A stretch of 19,434 bases of DNA from Pseudomonadota bacterium (GTDB lineage Bacteria > Pseudomonadota > Gammaproteobacteria > Burkholderiales > Nitrosomonadaceae): assembly GCA_018240935.1 (NCBI GenBank), contig JAFEEV010000079.1, forward strand, positions 1-19,434. The letters run 5' to 3'. The notes under the pieces are model-generated. The model was not told the DNA's origin. It did no database searches and saw only the letters and a program-made list of their open reading frames with translations. This document shows, piece after piece, positions 1 to 6,267 of the stretch (positions are counted from its first letter, which is position 1; every line of letters starts with the position of its first letter). The translations under genes were made by a program, and so were the position numbers.

Positions 1-638
1 AACGGAATCTCGATTTTCTCTCCGGTTGCGGCCGGTGCGATGACGTTGCCGCTGTCGCAGGAGGGGAAAGCCAGTGCGCGTCCGTCGAATGCCGTTTTGA
101 TGCGTTCCAGGCTGGCTTGGTAGCTGTGGCTGCGTCCCAGCAGATTCACTGCAAGAACGCCGTCGTCGTTCAAGCGCGCGCGGCACATCTGGTAGAACGG
201 CAGCATGTTCAGTTCACCGGGATGCGCATTGGCGTCGTAGCCATCGACCAGAATCAGATCGTACTTCTTGTTCCGTTCAGCAATATAGTGCGCGCCGTCC
301 GCGATGACGATATGCAAGCGCAGCGGGTCGTCCGGCAGTTTGAAGAATTGCCGCGCGGCCGCTACCACGCGCGGTTCGATCTCAACCACGGTGAGTTTCG
401 TCAGCGGATAGTAGCGGTATAGAAATTTGGTCAGTGATGCCGCACCCAGGCCGATCAGCAGCACGTTGCGCGGAAAGCGCGCGTCGTCGCGCAGCAGCAG
501 GCTGGCCATCATTTCCCGGGTGTAGTCGAGTTCCAGACGCCAAGGGCGCGCGATACGCATCGCGCCCTGGATCCAGTCGGAACCGAAATGCAAGGTGCGC
601 ACCCCGGCTGCTTCGCGGATGTCGATGGGGAAAGTCAT
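1..638 (-). CDS. Spermidine synthase-like aminopropyltransferase family protein (3' end beyond window)
   Basis: The reverse strand is open from an ATG at 638 to the window edge, giving 212 complete codons without a stop; an in-frame TGA lies upstream of the ATG, so this is the only ATG start. The product reads as a Rossmann-type methyltransferase fold of the spermine/spermidine synthase family: a glycine loop IGLGAAS near residues 62-68, the acidic strand end VVEIEPR near 84-90, DGAHYI near 114-119 and the LILVDGYD segment near 128-135, followed by LPFYQMCRARL. The classic SpeE loop GGGDG is replaced by GLGAA and the catalytic-loop region differs, so it belongs to the SpeE-like group whose substrate is often unknown, and polyamine synthesis should not be assumed. 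The gene looks clearly GC-richer than the atp region. It is transcribed away from the rest of the window. Confidence 0.8.
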   Translation of the reverse strand, partial: MTFPIDIREAAGVRTLHFGSDWIQGAMRIARPWRLELDYTREMMASLLLRDDARFPRNVLLIGLGAASLTKFLYRYYPLTKLTVVEIEPRVVAAARQFFKLPDDPLRLHIVIADGAHYIAERNKKYDLILVDGYDANAHPGELNMLPFYQMCRARLNDDGVLAVNLLGRSHSYQASLERIKTAFDGRALAFPSCDSGNVIAPAATGEKIEIP

Positions 639-681
639 TATACTTTTGGTATCCGATAGCTTTGTTGGTCACGATTGCTTA

Positions 682-823
682 AGGAAGCTCTGAAAAAGGT
701 AGCGAGCGGCGGTCAGGCAAGGCGAAATCAGGTGAAAAAGCGCAATTTACAGTGAGTAAATGATCATTTTAAGCCTGATTTCAACACAGCATGATCGAGC
801 GCAGTAGTTTTTCAGAGCTTCCC
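682..823. repeat. MITE-like foldback repeat with 15-bp terminal inverted repeats
   Basis: GGAAGCTCTGAAAAA at 683-697 is matched perfectly in inverse by TTTTTCAGAGCTTCC at 808-822. Two further inverted pairs share the same centre near 753: GAAATCAGG (724-732) with CCTGATTTC (774-782), and ATTTAC (745-750) with GTAAAT (756-761). The whole element can therefore fold as one long imperfect hairpin. It has no coding capacity. The flanks read TTA before and TAA after, compatible with a duplicated TA inside a YTAR-type target, as known for some IS5-family elements. The end of the IS at 18841 carries nearly the same terminal sequence, so this is probably a non-autonomous relative moved by that class of transposase. 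Confidence 0.75.
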
Positions 824-854
824 TAACAGAAAATAACATATCGAAAGACCCTTC

Positions 855-1220
855 ATGGCAAAAATTTTATTCCGGCTTACGGATGTTTCCGACGATGAGG
901 CGCAGGAGGTGCGCGAATTGCTTACCAGCAACGCGATCGATTTTTATGAAACCTCAGCGGGAAACTGGGGGGTATCGATGCCGGCGATCTGGCTCACGGA
1001 CGACAGCCAGTTTGAGCGTGCACGCGCATTGCTGGGTGCTTATCAAAGTGCGAGAGCCATCAGAATACGGGAAGAGTATGCACGCTTGAAGCGGGAAGGA
1101 AAAAATAAAACTTTCCAAGATGCGATTAAAGAAAATCCCGTCAGTTTTACCCTTCACCTGGCAGTCGCGGTCCTGGTCATTTATTTGTCGGTCAAGCTGG
1201 TTACGGATCTGGCTGGATGA
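855..1220 (+). CDS. Small DUF6164-like protein with C-terminal membrane helix
   Basis: This 121-residue protein has a soluble N-terminal region (about residues 1-65) with an alternating alpha/beta pattern and the conserved-looking segments LLTSNAIDFYET and WGVSMPAIWL. A charged linker rich in Arg, Lys and Glu follows (66-93), then one hydrophobic helix at about 97-116. From memory it resembles the DUF6164 family, and more loosely the DUF2007-type signalling domains; the function is unknown. The start at 855 lies only 32 bp after the foldback repeat and has no strong Shine-Dalgarno sequence. The ATG is supported by the MAKILFRLTDV opening typical of the family. It is probably a membrane-anchored cytoplasmic protein. 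Confidence 0.65.
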   Translation: MAKILFRLTDVSDDEAQEVRELLTSNAIDFYETSAGNWGVSMPAIWLTDDSQFERARALLGAYQSARAIRIREEYARLKREGKNKTFQDAIKENPVSFTLHLAVAVLVIYLSVKLVTDLAG

Positions 1221-1318
1221 GAGAGCATTCTTTGAGCCAACAATTTTTACTGTTGAATGCGGTATGATAGCGCTCCAAAACCTGTTTAATCCAGAAATTT
1301 CAAATGAGGAGAAGAAAC

Positions 1319-1840
1319 ATGAAATATACGTTGAAAGCGATTGCCGCAGCATTAGCCATTACCTCGGTTAGCGCCTATGCCGGCGGAGATCCGGAATATG
1401 TCAAGTTTCCTGCGGATTACAATAAGACCTTCACGCAATATGCAACCATGAATCGCGCAAACCAGACGCAGGTTGCTAAGTTGTACGCCAACGAAGCCGC
1501 GATTGCCGGTTATAAGCAAGGAAATAAAAGCGCTCCTGGCGGTGTTGTGGTGATGGAAATTTATACCCCGAAGAAAGGCGCGGATGGTAAACCGCTTCCG
1601 GGTAGCGACGGTATCTTCGAAATCGATTCATTGGCTGCTGTTGCGGTAATGGAAAACCGCAATAATTGGGACGCTGCATTTCCAAAGGAAAACCGCACCG
1701 GTGATTGGGGCTTCGCAGTTTACAATCCGGATGGCACGGCAAAAAGCAATGACTTGAACTGTGTGCAATGCCATACACCGCTGCAAGCGCAGGATTATAT
1801 GTTCACCTATCAAAAGCTGGTTGATTTTGTGAAGAAATAA
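1319..1840 (+). CDS. Cytochrome P460-family c-type haem protein, periplasmic
   Basis: The 173-residue precursor starts at the ATG at 1319, chosen over the in-frame ATG at 1304 because GAGGAG at 1306-1311 is well placed as its ribosome binding site and the product then opens with a clean signal peptide (cleavage likely after residue 21, AYA|GG). A single haem c site CVQCH lies at residues 148-152 near the C terminus, as in the P460/cytochrome c'-beta fold, preceded by the family signatures VVVMEIYTPK (76-85) and GDWGFAVYNPDG (128-139). True cytochrome P460 of ammonia oxidisers oxidises hydroxylamine (or hydroxylamine plus NO) using a haem crosslinked to a lysine. The matching position here appears to be Met79, so this is better read as a non-crosslinked P460-family or c'-beta-like cytochrome that could bind NO. 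Its physiological role is not established. Confidence 0.85.
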   Translation: MKYTLKAIAAALAITSVSAYAGGDPEYVKFPADYNKTFTQYATMNRANQTQVAKLYANEAAIAGYKQGNKSAPGGVVVMEIYTPKKGADGKPLPGSDGIFEIDSLAAVAVMENRNNWDAAFPKENRTGDWGFAVYNPDGTAKSNDLNCVQCHTPLQAQDYMFTYQKLVDFVKK

Positions 1841-1858
1841 TCAGCCAATCCCGATAGA

Positions 1859-1898
1859 CCCAACGGAATTGTTCTGCTCTGATAGATCGTCCGTTGGG
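1859..1898 (+). terminator. Possible weak terminator or hairpin after the P460-family gene
   Basis: CCCAACGGA at 1859-1867 pairs perfectly with TCCGTTGGG at 1890-1898, with a 22-nt loop. It lies 19 bp after the P460-family stop codon and before the Hpt gene. There is no clear run of T after the stem, so Rho-independent termination is only a possibility; it could instead protect the 3' end of the mRNA. Confidence 0.4.
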
Positions 1899-1939
1899 CT
1901 GAATCAAACGGTTTTATCATTCAGTCGATCAGGTAATCA

Positions 1940-2299
1940 ATGAGTAATCCTGTTCTCAATTCCGATAAGCTCAATTTCTGGCGGCAAATGGACCCCGAGG
2001 GCGGAGCCGGGTTTTTGAAAAAACTGATCGCAATTTATTTGTCGTCGGCGCCTGAATTTGAAATGCAAATTGAAAATGCTATTGCCGCTGCCGATAGCGA
2101 TGCGCTAGTGAAGGCTGCGCATACTTTCAAATCGAGCGCGGCCAATATCGGTGCAGATTTGCTCGCAGACATATGCCGCCAGTTGGAAGACTACGGGGAT
2201 AAAAATCATGTAAGCAAGGCAGCCAAGCTGCTGGCGAAGATGAAAACCGAATCCGGGCGGGTAACGGCAGCGTTGGAGGAATTGCTGGAAAACGGTTGA
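1940..2299 (+). CDS. Stand-alone Hpt (histidine phosphotransfer) domain protein
   Basis: The 119-residue product is a single Hpt domain without kinase or receiver parts. The phosphorylatable histidine is His61 in AAHTFKSSAANIGA, the diagnostic Hpt motif, and the surrounding sequence is predicted helical throughout, as in the four-helix Hpt bundle. Proteins of this kind shuttle phosphate between the receiver of a hybrid sensor kinase and a response regulator in the cytoplasm. No kinase or regulator gene is visible nearby, so its partners must be encoded elsewhere. The ATG follows an AGGTAATCA stretch that gives a modest ribosome binding site. It lies 99 bp after the P460-family gene; a link between the two is not shown by the sequence. 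Confidence 0.85.
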   Translation: MSNPVLNSDKLNFWRQMDPEGGAGFLKKLIAIYLSSAPEFEMQIENAIAAADSDALVKAAHTFKSSAANIGADLLADICRQLEDYGDKNHVSKAAKLLAKMKTESGRVTAALEELLENG

Positions 2300-2362
2300 T
2301 TGGTGTCGCGGCTCTATCGTTATGCGTGTTACCTTCACATTCGTACAGACAAAGAAAAAATT

Positions 2363-3541
2363 ATGCGTGAAGTAGTCATTTTGAGCGGTGTTCGCACGGC
2401 GATCGGGGATTATGGCGGCGCGCTTAAGAATATCGCTGCCGCCGATCTGGCGGCAAAAGTCGTGCATGAGGTTGTAGCGCGCGCCGGGATTGATCCCGGT
2501 GAAGTCGGGCATGTCGTTTTCGGCAATGTCATCCACGGAGAAACGCGTGATATGTATCTGGCGCGCGTGGCTTGCATCAATGGCGGCTTGCCGCAGCACG
2601 CTGCGGCGCTGACTGTGAACCGGTTGTGCGGAAGCGGTTTGCAAGCTATTGTTTCGGCCAGTCAGAATATTTTACTCGACGATACCGATGCGGCGGTTGC
2701 CGGTGGAGCGGAGTCGATGAGCCGGGGCGGTTATTTATTGCCGGCACTGCGCTGGGGGCAGCGCATGAGCGATGGCGCTGCTGTCGATATGATGGTGGGG
2801 GCGCTAACCGATCCGTTTGATCGCGTGCACATGGGAATTACCGCAGAAAATATTGCCGCCAAATGGCAAATCGGCCGGGAGGAGCAGGATGCCTTTGCTG
2901 CAGAAAGCCACCGCCGTGCGCTCCATGCCATTCGGAATGGTTATTTCAAAGAACAGATATTGCCCTTCGAGGTGGTTGGCCATAAAGAAACGGTTGTTTT
3001 TGATACCGACGAGCATCCGCGGGAAAATACCAGCGTGCAGAATTTGGCTAAACTACGCCCGGTTTTTCAGAAGGACGGTACCGTTACAGCCGGTAACGCT
3101 TCCGGGATTAATGACTGTGCTGCCGCGTTAGTGTTGATGGAGTACCGGGCGGCGCAGAAGCGCAATTTGAAGCCACTGGCGAGATTGGTGTCGTATGGAC
3201 ATGCCGGTGTTGATCCTAAGTTTATGGGCATAGGCCCGGTGCCTGCTGTACAAAGCGCACTGCGGCGCGCTGGCCTTAAGATGTCAGATATTGATGTGAT
3301 TGAGTCCAACGAAGCTTTTGCCGTTCAGGCTTGCGCGGTCGCGAAGGAATTGCAGTTCGATCCGGAGAAAACTAACCCTAACGGTGGCGCAGTGGCGTTA
3401 GGTCACCCCATAGGAGCAACCGGCAGTATTTTGGTTATCAAGGCCATCTATGAGTTGCATCGTTGCGGCGGTCGATATGCGCTCATCACCATGTGTATCG
3501 GAGGCGGTCAAGGGATTGCTGCTATTTTTGAGAAGCTTTGA
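2363..3541 (+). CDS. bktB: Acetyl-CoA C-acetyltransferase / beta-ketothiolase, BktB type
   Basis: Starting at the ATG at 2363 the protein is 392 residues, the normal thiolase length, and opens with MREVVILSGVRTAIG. The reading frame is open upstream to 2300, but those 21 residues match no thiolase extension. Catalytic residues fall at the classical biosynthetic-thiolase positions: Cys89 in NRLCGSGLQ, His348 in GHPIGATG and Cys378 in CIGGGQG. It condenses two acetyl-CoA units, or acetyl-CoA with a longer acyl-CoA, or runs in reverse. Segments such as LVSYGHAGVDPK and DTDEHPR resemble Cupriavidus BktB more than PhaA as I remember them, hence the symbol. No phaB or phaC neighbour is present, so a role in polyhydroxyalkanoate synthesis is only possible. 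An AT-rich hairpin straddles the stop codon. Confidence 0.85.
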   Translation: MREVVILSGVRTAIGDYGGALKNIAAADLAAKVVHEVVARAGIDPGEVGHVVFGNVIHGETRDMYLARVACINGGLPQHAAALTVNRLCGSGLQAIVSASQNILLDDTDAAVAGGAESMSRGGYLLPALRWGQRMSDGAAVDMMVGALTDPFDRVHMGITAENIAAKWQIGREEQDAFAAESHRRALHAIRNGYFKEQILPFEVVGHKETVVFDTDEHPRENTSVQNLAKLRPVFQKDGTVTAGNASGINDCAAALVLMEYRAAQKRNLKPLARLVSYGHAGVDPKFMGIGPVPAVQSALRRAGLKMSDIDVIESNEAFAVQACAVAKELQFDPEKTNPNGGAVALGHPIGATGSILVIKAIYELHRCGGRYALITMCIGGGQGIAAIFEKL

Positions 3542-3557
3542 AAGACTCTCAAAAATA
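3523..3557 (+). terminator. AT-rich hairpin spanning the thiolase stop codon (possible terminator)
   Basis: TATTTTTGAGA at 3523-3533 and TCTCAAAAATA at 3547-3557 form an 11-bp perfect inverted repeat with a 13-nt loop that contains the TGA stop at 3539-3541. The stem is AT-rich and no separate T tract follows, so termination efficiency is doubtful. It sits just before the atp promoter and would insulate it in either direction. Confidence 0.45.
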
Positions 3558-3578
3558 ATGGTTAATTGGAATTGCGCG

Positions 3579-3607
3579 TTGACTGATCTGGGTAATTAGG
3601 CTATAGT
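3579..3607 (+). promoter_or_regulatory. Near-consensus sigma70 promoter of the atp operon
   Basis: TTGACT (3579-3584) and TATAGT (3602-3607) are separated by exactly 17 nt, each differing from consensus at one base. Transcription would begin near 3613-3615, leaving a leader of about 45 nt before atpI. The leader contains a short stem CCTGC (3637-3641)/GCAGG (3649-3653) that overlaps the start of the AGGCGG ribosome binding site. No other site upstream of the atp genes matches as well. Confidence 0.7.
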
Positions 3608-3659
3608 CACGACTTTTTTAAGCGCGGGTAATGCTACCTGCTCCAAAGGCAGGCGGTAA

Positions 3660-4034
3660 ATGTCTTGGAATAAAAATAGGCCGTTATATATTGTATTGCT
3701 CATTCAGTTAATGACAGCAATAACGGCGGCGGCGGTTGTCTGGTTTTTTCTGGGTATGCAAGGTGCGATATCAGCATTGCTGGGAGGGGTGGTTAGTGTA
3801 ATTTCCTCTGCGGCATTTGCCGTCATTATTTCGCGTCACAAAGGCTACACAGCGGGAGAAACCATTAGAACTGCATTAAGAGCAGAGTCGGTAAAGATAA
3901 TATTGACGGTAAGTTTGTTGTGGTTAGTGTTTAAATTTTACGAGAACGTGAACGCGCCGGTATTTATAGGAGCATTTATCCTGACGGTTTTGGTTCATAG
4001 TCTGGCATTATTAATTGCGGACGATACAAAGTAA
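3660..4034 (+). CDS. atpI: ATP synthase protein I (AtpI)
   Basis: This is a 124-residue membrane protein with four predicted helices (about residues 9-29, 34-54, 76-92 and 97-118) separated by a short charged loop, as in AtpI. AtpI is not part of the finished enzyme; it helps assemble the c-ring and may aid Mg2+ supply. The ATG at 3660 is preceded by AGGCGG at good distance. It is the first gene of the operon, directly before atpB, which is the standard place and the main support for the assignment since AtpI sequences diverge quickly. Confidence 0.85.
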   Translation: MSWNKNRPLYIVLLIQLMTAITAAAVVWFFLGMQGAISALLGGVVSVISSAAFAVIISRHKGYTAGETIRTALRAESVKIILTVSLLWLVFKFYENVNAPVFIGAFILTVLVHSLALLIADDTK

Positions 4035-4063
4035 GATAAATTTTTAAAGTAAGCGGGCAGCGC

Positions 4064-4873
4064 ATGGCATCAGGAACAGAACTTACACCAACATCATATA
4101 TAGATCACCATCTAACCTATCTAACAACAAAAGTCAGTGAAGGATCTTTCGGGGTGTTGCATGTCGATACCTTGATCACATCCCTTATTCTTGGCGTTAT
4201 CAGCTTTGGTTTTATTTGGTTGATAGTGCGCAAGGCGACACCGGGTGTGCCTTCTAAGAGTCAAGCATTCATCGAATTGGCGGTTGAGTTCATCGACAAT
4301 GAAGTGAAAAATACATTTCATGGCAATCGGCATGTGCTGGTGGCTCCTTTGGCATTGACGGTGTTTGTATGGGTTCTGATGATGAATGCTATGGACATAT
4401 TGCCGATCGATATCATGGCTTGGGTTACCGAGAATGTATTCGGCATGCACAATTGGAAGATTGTGCCGACAACGGATGTTAATACAACTTTTGCGCTTGC
4501 CCTTTCCATATGGTTTTTGATGATTTTTTTCAATCTCAAAGTCAAAGGGGTGGGGGGCTGGATGCATGAATTATTTTGCACGCCGTTTGGGAAGAACCCG
4601 CTCTTGTGGATACTGAATCTGTTGTTCAATTTTATCGAGTATGTATCGAAACCCCTGTCGCATTCTTTGCGGCTTTTTGGAAACATATACGCAGGCGAGA
4701 TCATTTTTTTGTTGCTGGGTATGTGGGCTGCAACTGGGGTATCGGGAACAATCTTTGGTTCAATTCTAGGAGCTGGCTGGGCGATATTTCATATATTGAT
4801 CGTTACCTTGCAGGCATTTATTTTTATGATGTTGACGGTTGTCTATATATCAATGGCGCATGAGTCTCACTAG
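4064..4873 (+). CDS. atpB: F0F1 ATP synthase subunit a
   Basis: The 269-residue protein is the proton-channel stator subunit of the membrane F0 sector, with five to six hydrophobic helices. The essential arginine is Arg203 in LSHSLRLFGNIYAGEII, equivalent to E. coli Arg210, and the last helix LIVTLQAFIFMMLTVVYIS is highly typical. The N-terminal SYIDHHLTYL segment agrees with proteobacterial subunit a. The gene follows atpI by 29 bp and its ribosome binding site is weak. Together with AtpE it converts proton flow into rotation of the c-ring. Confidence 0.96.
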   Translation: MASGTELTPTSYIDHHLTYLTTKVSEGSFGVLHVDTLITSLILGVISFGFIWLIVRKATPGVPSKSQAFIELAVEFIDNEVKNTFHGNRHVLVAPLALTVFVWVLMMNAMDILPIDIMAWVTENVFGMHNWKIVPTTDVNTTFALALSIWFLMIFFNLKVKGVGGWMHELFCTPFGKNPLLWILNLLFNFIEYVSKPLSHSLRLFGNIYAGEIIFLLLGMWAATGVSGTIFGSILGAGWAIFHILIVTLQAFIFMMLTVVYISMAHESH

Positions 4874-4932
4874 ATTCACTTTATAAGTTTATTTTGTAGC
4901 ATATTATTAATCTTAACGAAAAGGAAATTAAA

Positions 4933-5205
4933 ATGGAGAATTTGCAGTTTTTAGCGATGATTCAGGCGTATACCGGAATAGGTATTGGTTTGATGATCGG
5001 ATTGGGTGCGGCAGGTGCGTGTATTGGTGTGGGGGTAATGTGTAGCCGTTTCCTCGAGGGTGCTGCTCGTCAGCCGGAAATGATCCCGACACTGCAAGGT
5101 AAAGTGTTTCTTCTGCTCGGCTTGACCGATGCTTCTTTTATTATTGCAGTGGGTCTTGCCATGTTGTTTGCGTTTGGTAATCCATTGCTGGCGGTAATTC
5201 AATAA
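4933..5205 (+). CDS. atpE: F0F1 ATP synthase subunit c (proteolipid)
   Basis: This 90-residue helical hairpin has two hydrophobic helices joined by the polar loop ARQPE (residues 45-49), which contacts the gamma and epsilon subunits. The ion-carrying carboxylate is Asp66 in LGLTDASFIIAVG, matching Asp61 of E. coli. The residues around it do not show the Gln/Glu/Ser-Thr set of Na+-dependent rings, so it should carry protons. A good ribosome binding site AAAGGAAA precedes the ATG. The gap before it (59 bp) is AT-rich and longer than elsewhere in the operon, which is common before atpE and usually goes with strong translation of this multi-copy subunit. Confidence 0.97.
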   Translation: MENLQFLAMIQAYTGIGIGLMIGLGAAGACIGVGVMCSRFLEGAARQPEMIPTLQGKVFLLLGLTDASFIIAVGLAMLFAFGNPLLAVIQ

Positions 5206-5245
5206 TAATGCTGTCGCAGTTTAGAGCAGATTATACAGGCTTGTC

Positions 5246-5719
5246 ATGAATATTAACTTTACTTTAATTTCTCAGGCGTTAGCCTTTTCCGTATTTATTT
5301 GGTTCACTGTTAAGTTTGTTTGGCCGCCGCTACTGCGTGCAATCGAGGAGCGTCAAAAGACGATTGCAGACGGTTTGGCAGCAGGAGAGCGTGGTCGGCA
5401 TGAGCTGGAACTGGCAAGTCAGCGTTCGTCTGAAGTTTTAAAAGAAGCTAAACAGCGTGCCTCAGAGATAATTTTGCAAGCAGAGAAAAGAGCGACGGAA
5501 ATTGTTGAGGAAGCCAAGCGAGCTGCAAAAGATGAGGGTGATCGGATAGTGGCTGGTGCAAAAGCGGATATAGCTCATGAAATGTTCAGTGCAAAAGAAA
5601 GTTTGCGTCAGCATGCGGCACAATTAGCACTGGCTGGTGCGGAAAAAATATTGCGCCGGGAAATAGATGCGAAAGCGCATGCCGATATACTTTCCGCTAT
5701 TGAGGAAGATTTGAAATAA
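5246..5719 (+). CDS. atpF: F0F1 ATP synthase subunit b
   Basis: The 157-residue peripheral-stalk subunit has one N-terminal membrane helix (about residues 4-26, ending FVWPPLLRAIEERQK) followed by a long charged, Ala/Glu/Lys-rich helix (about 30-140) that dimerises as a coiled coil. It links subunit a in the membrane to AtpH and AtpA on the F1 head. The length equals the usual 156 residues of proteobacterial AtpF. Its TAA stop shares one base with the atpH start (TAATG), pointing to translational coupling. Confidence 0.95.
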   Translation: MNINFTLISQALAFSVFIWFTVKFVWPPLLRAIEERQKTIADGLAAGERGRHELELASQRSSEVLKEAKQRASEIILQAEKRATEIVEEAKRAAKDEGDRIVAGAKADIAHEMFSAKESLRQHAAQLALAGAEKILRREIDAKAHADILSAIEEDLK

Positions 5720-6255
5720 TGGCTGAAGCGATTACAGTTGCTAGACCTTATGCGGAAGCAGTTTATAAGCATGCTGTTGCCAGTGAGAACCTGGAGCAGT
5801 GGTCAAAAATATTGCGATTGGCGGCATCGGTTGCTGAGCATGATGATGTAAAGCCGTTGATCGGTAACCCAGTTATATCAGTAAAACAACTGGCTGAAGT
5901 ATTTATAGAGATCGGGAAAGGGAAATTTAATTCCGAGACTCGTAATCTGATGATGCTGTTGGCGGAAAACAAACGGATATTCATATTGCCGCAGATTAGC
6001 CAGCTATTTGAGCAATTGAAGGCGCAGCATGAGGGTGTGCTTGAGGCGAAAATTGTGAGCGCCTTCGCAATGGAAAGCAAGCAGCTAAAAAAATTAGTTG
6101 ATGATCTGGAACAAAAATTTAAACGTAAAATAGATGCTCAAGTAAGCGTTGATCCAGAGTTAATTGGCGGTGTTAAAGTTGAGATTGGTGATGAGATACT
6201 AGATGCCTCAGTGCGCGGTAAGCTTGATGCTATGGCCATTGCCCTTAAAAGCTAG
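5719..6255 (+). CDS. atpH: F0F1 ATP synthase subunit delta
   Basis: The 178-residue protein opens ITVARPYAEAVYKHA, the characteristic OSCP/delta N-terminal helix, and ends with the conserved C-terminal region PELIGGVKVEIGDEILDASVRGKLDAM. It sits on top of F1 and joins the alpha subunits to the b-subunit stalk. The length matches the family (about 177-178 residues). The start codon overlaps the atpF stop by one nucleotide, so its translation probably depends on ribosomes finishing atpF; no independent strong ribosome binding site is needed. Confidence 0.96.
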   Translation: MAEAITVARPYAEAVYKHAVASENLEQWSKILRLAASVAEHDDVKPLIGNPVISVKQLAEVFIEIGKGKFNSETRNLMMLLAENKRIFILPQISQLFEQLKAQHEGVLEAKIVSAFAMESKQLKKLVDDLEQKFKRKIDAQVSVDPELIGGVKVEIGDEILDASVRGKLDAMAIALKS

Positions 6256-6267
6256 GAGTTAAAAGAA

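Noticed and set aside
382..672. Minus-strand 96-codon frame at the left end
   Set aside because: It is out of frame with the SpeE-like gene, which continues to the window edge and has clear family motifs.
1304..1318. Upstream ATG at 1304 for the P460-family protein
   Set aside because: It lies partly within the Shine-Dalgarno sequence of the ATG at 1319 and adds RRRN before an otherwise normal signal peptide.
2105..2644. Minus-strand 179-codon open frame
   Set aside because: It is antisense to the Hpt and thiolase genes; the translation is low-complexity in the usual shadow style and has no motif.
4933..5205. Na+-type c-ring
   Set aside because: The residues around Asp66 lack the Gln, Glu and Ser/Thr ligand set of Na+-coupled c subunits.
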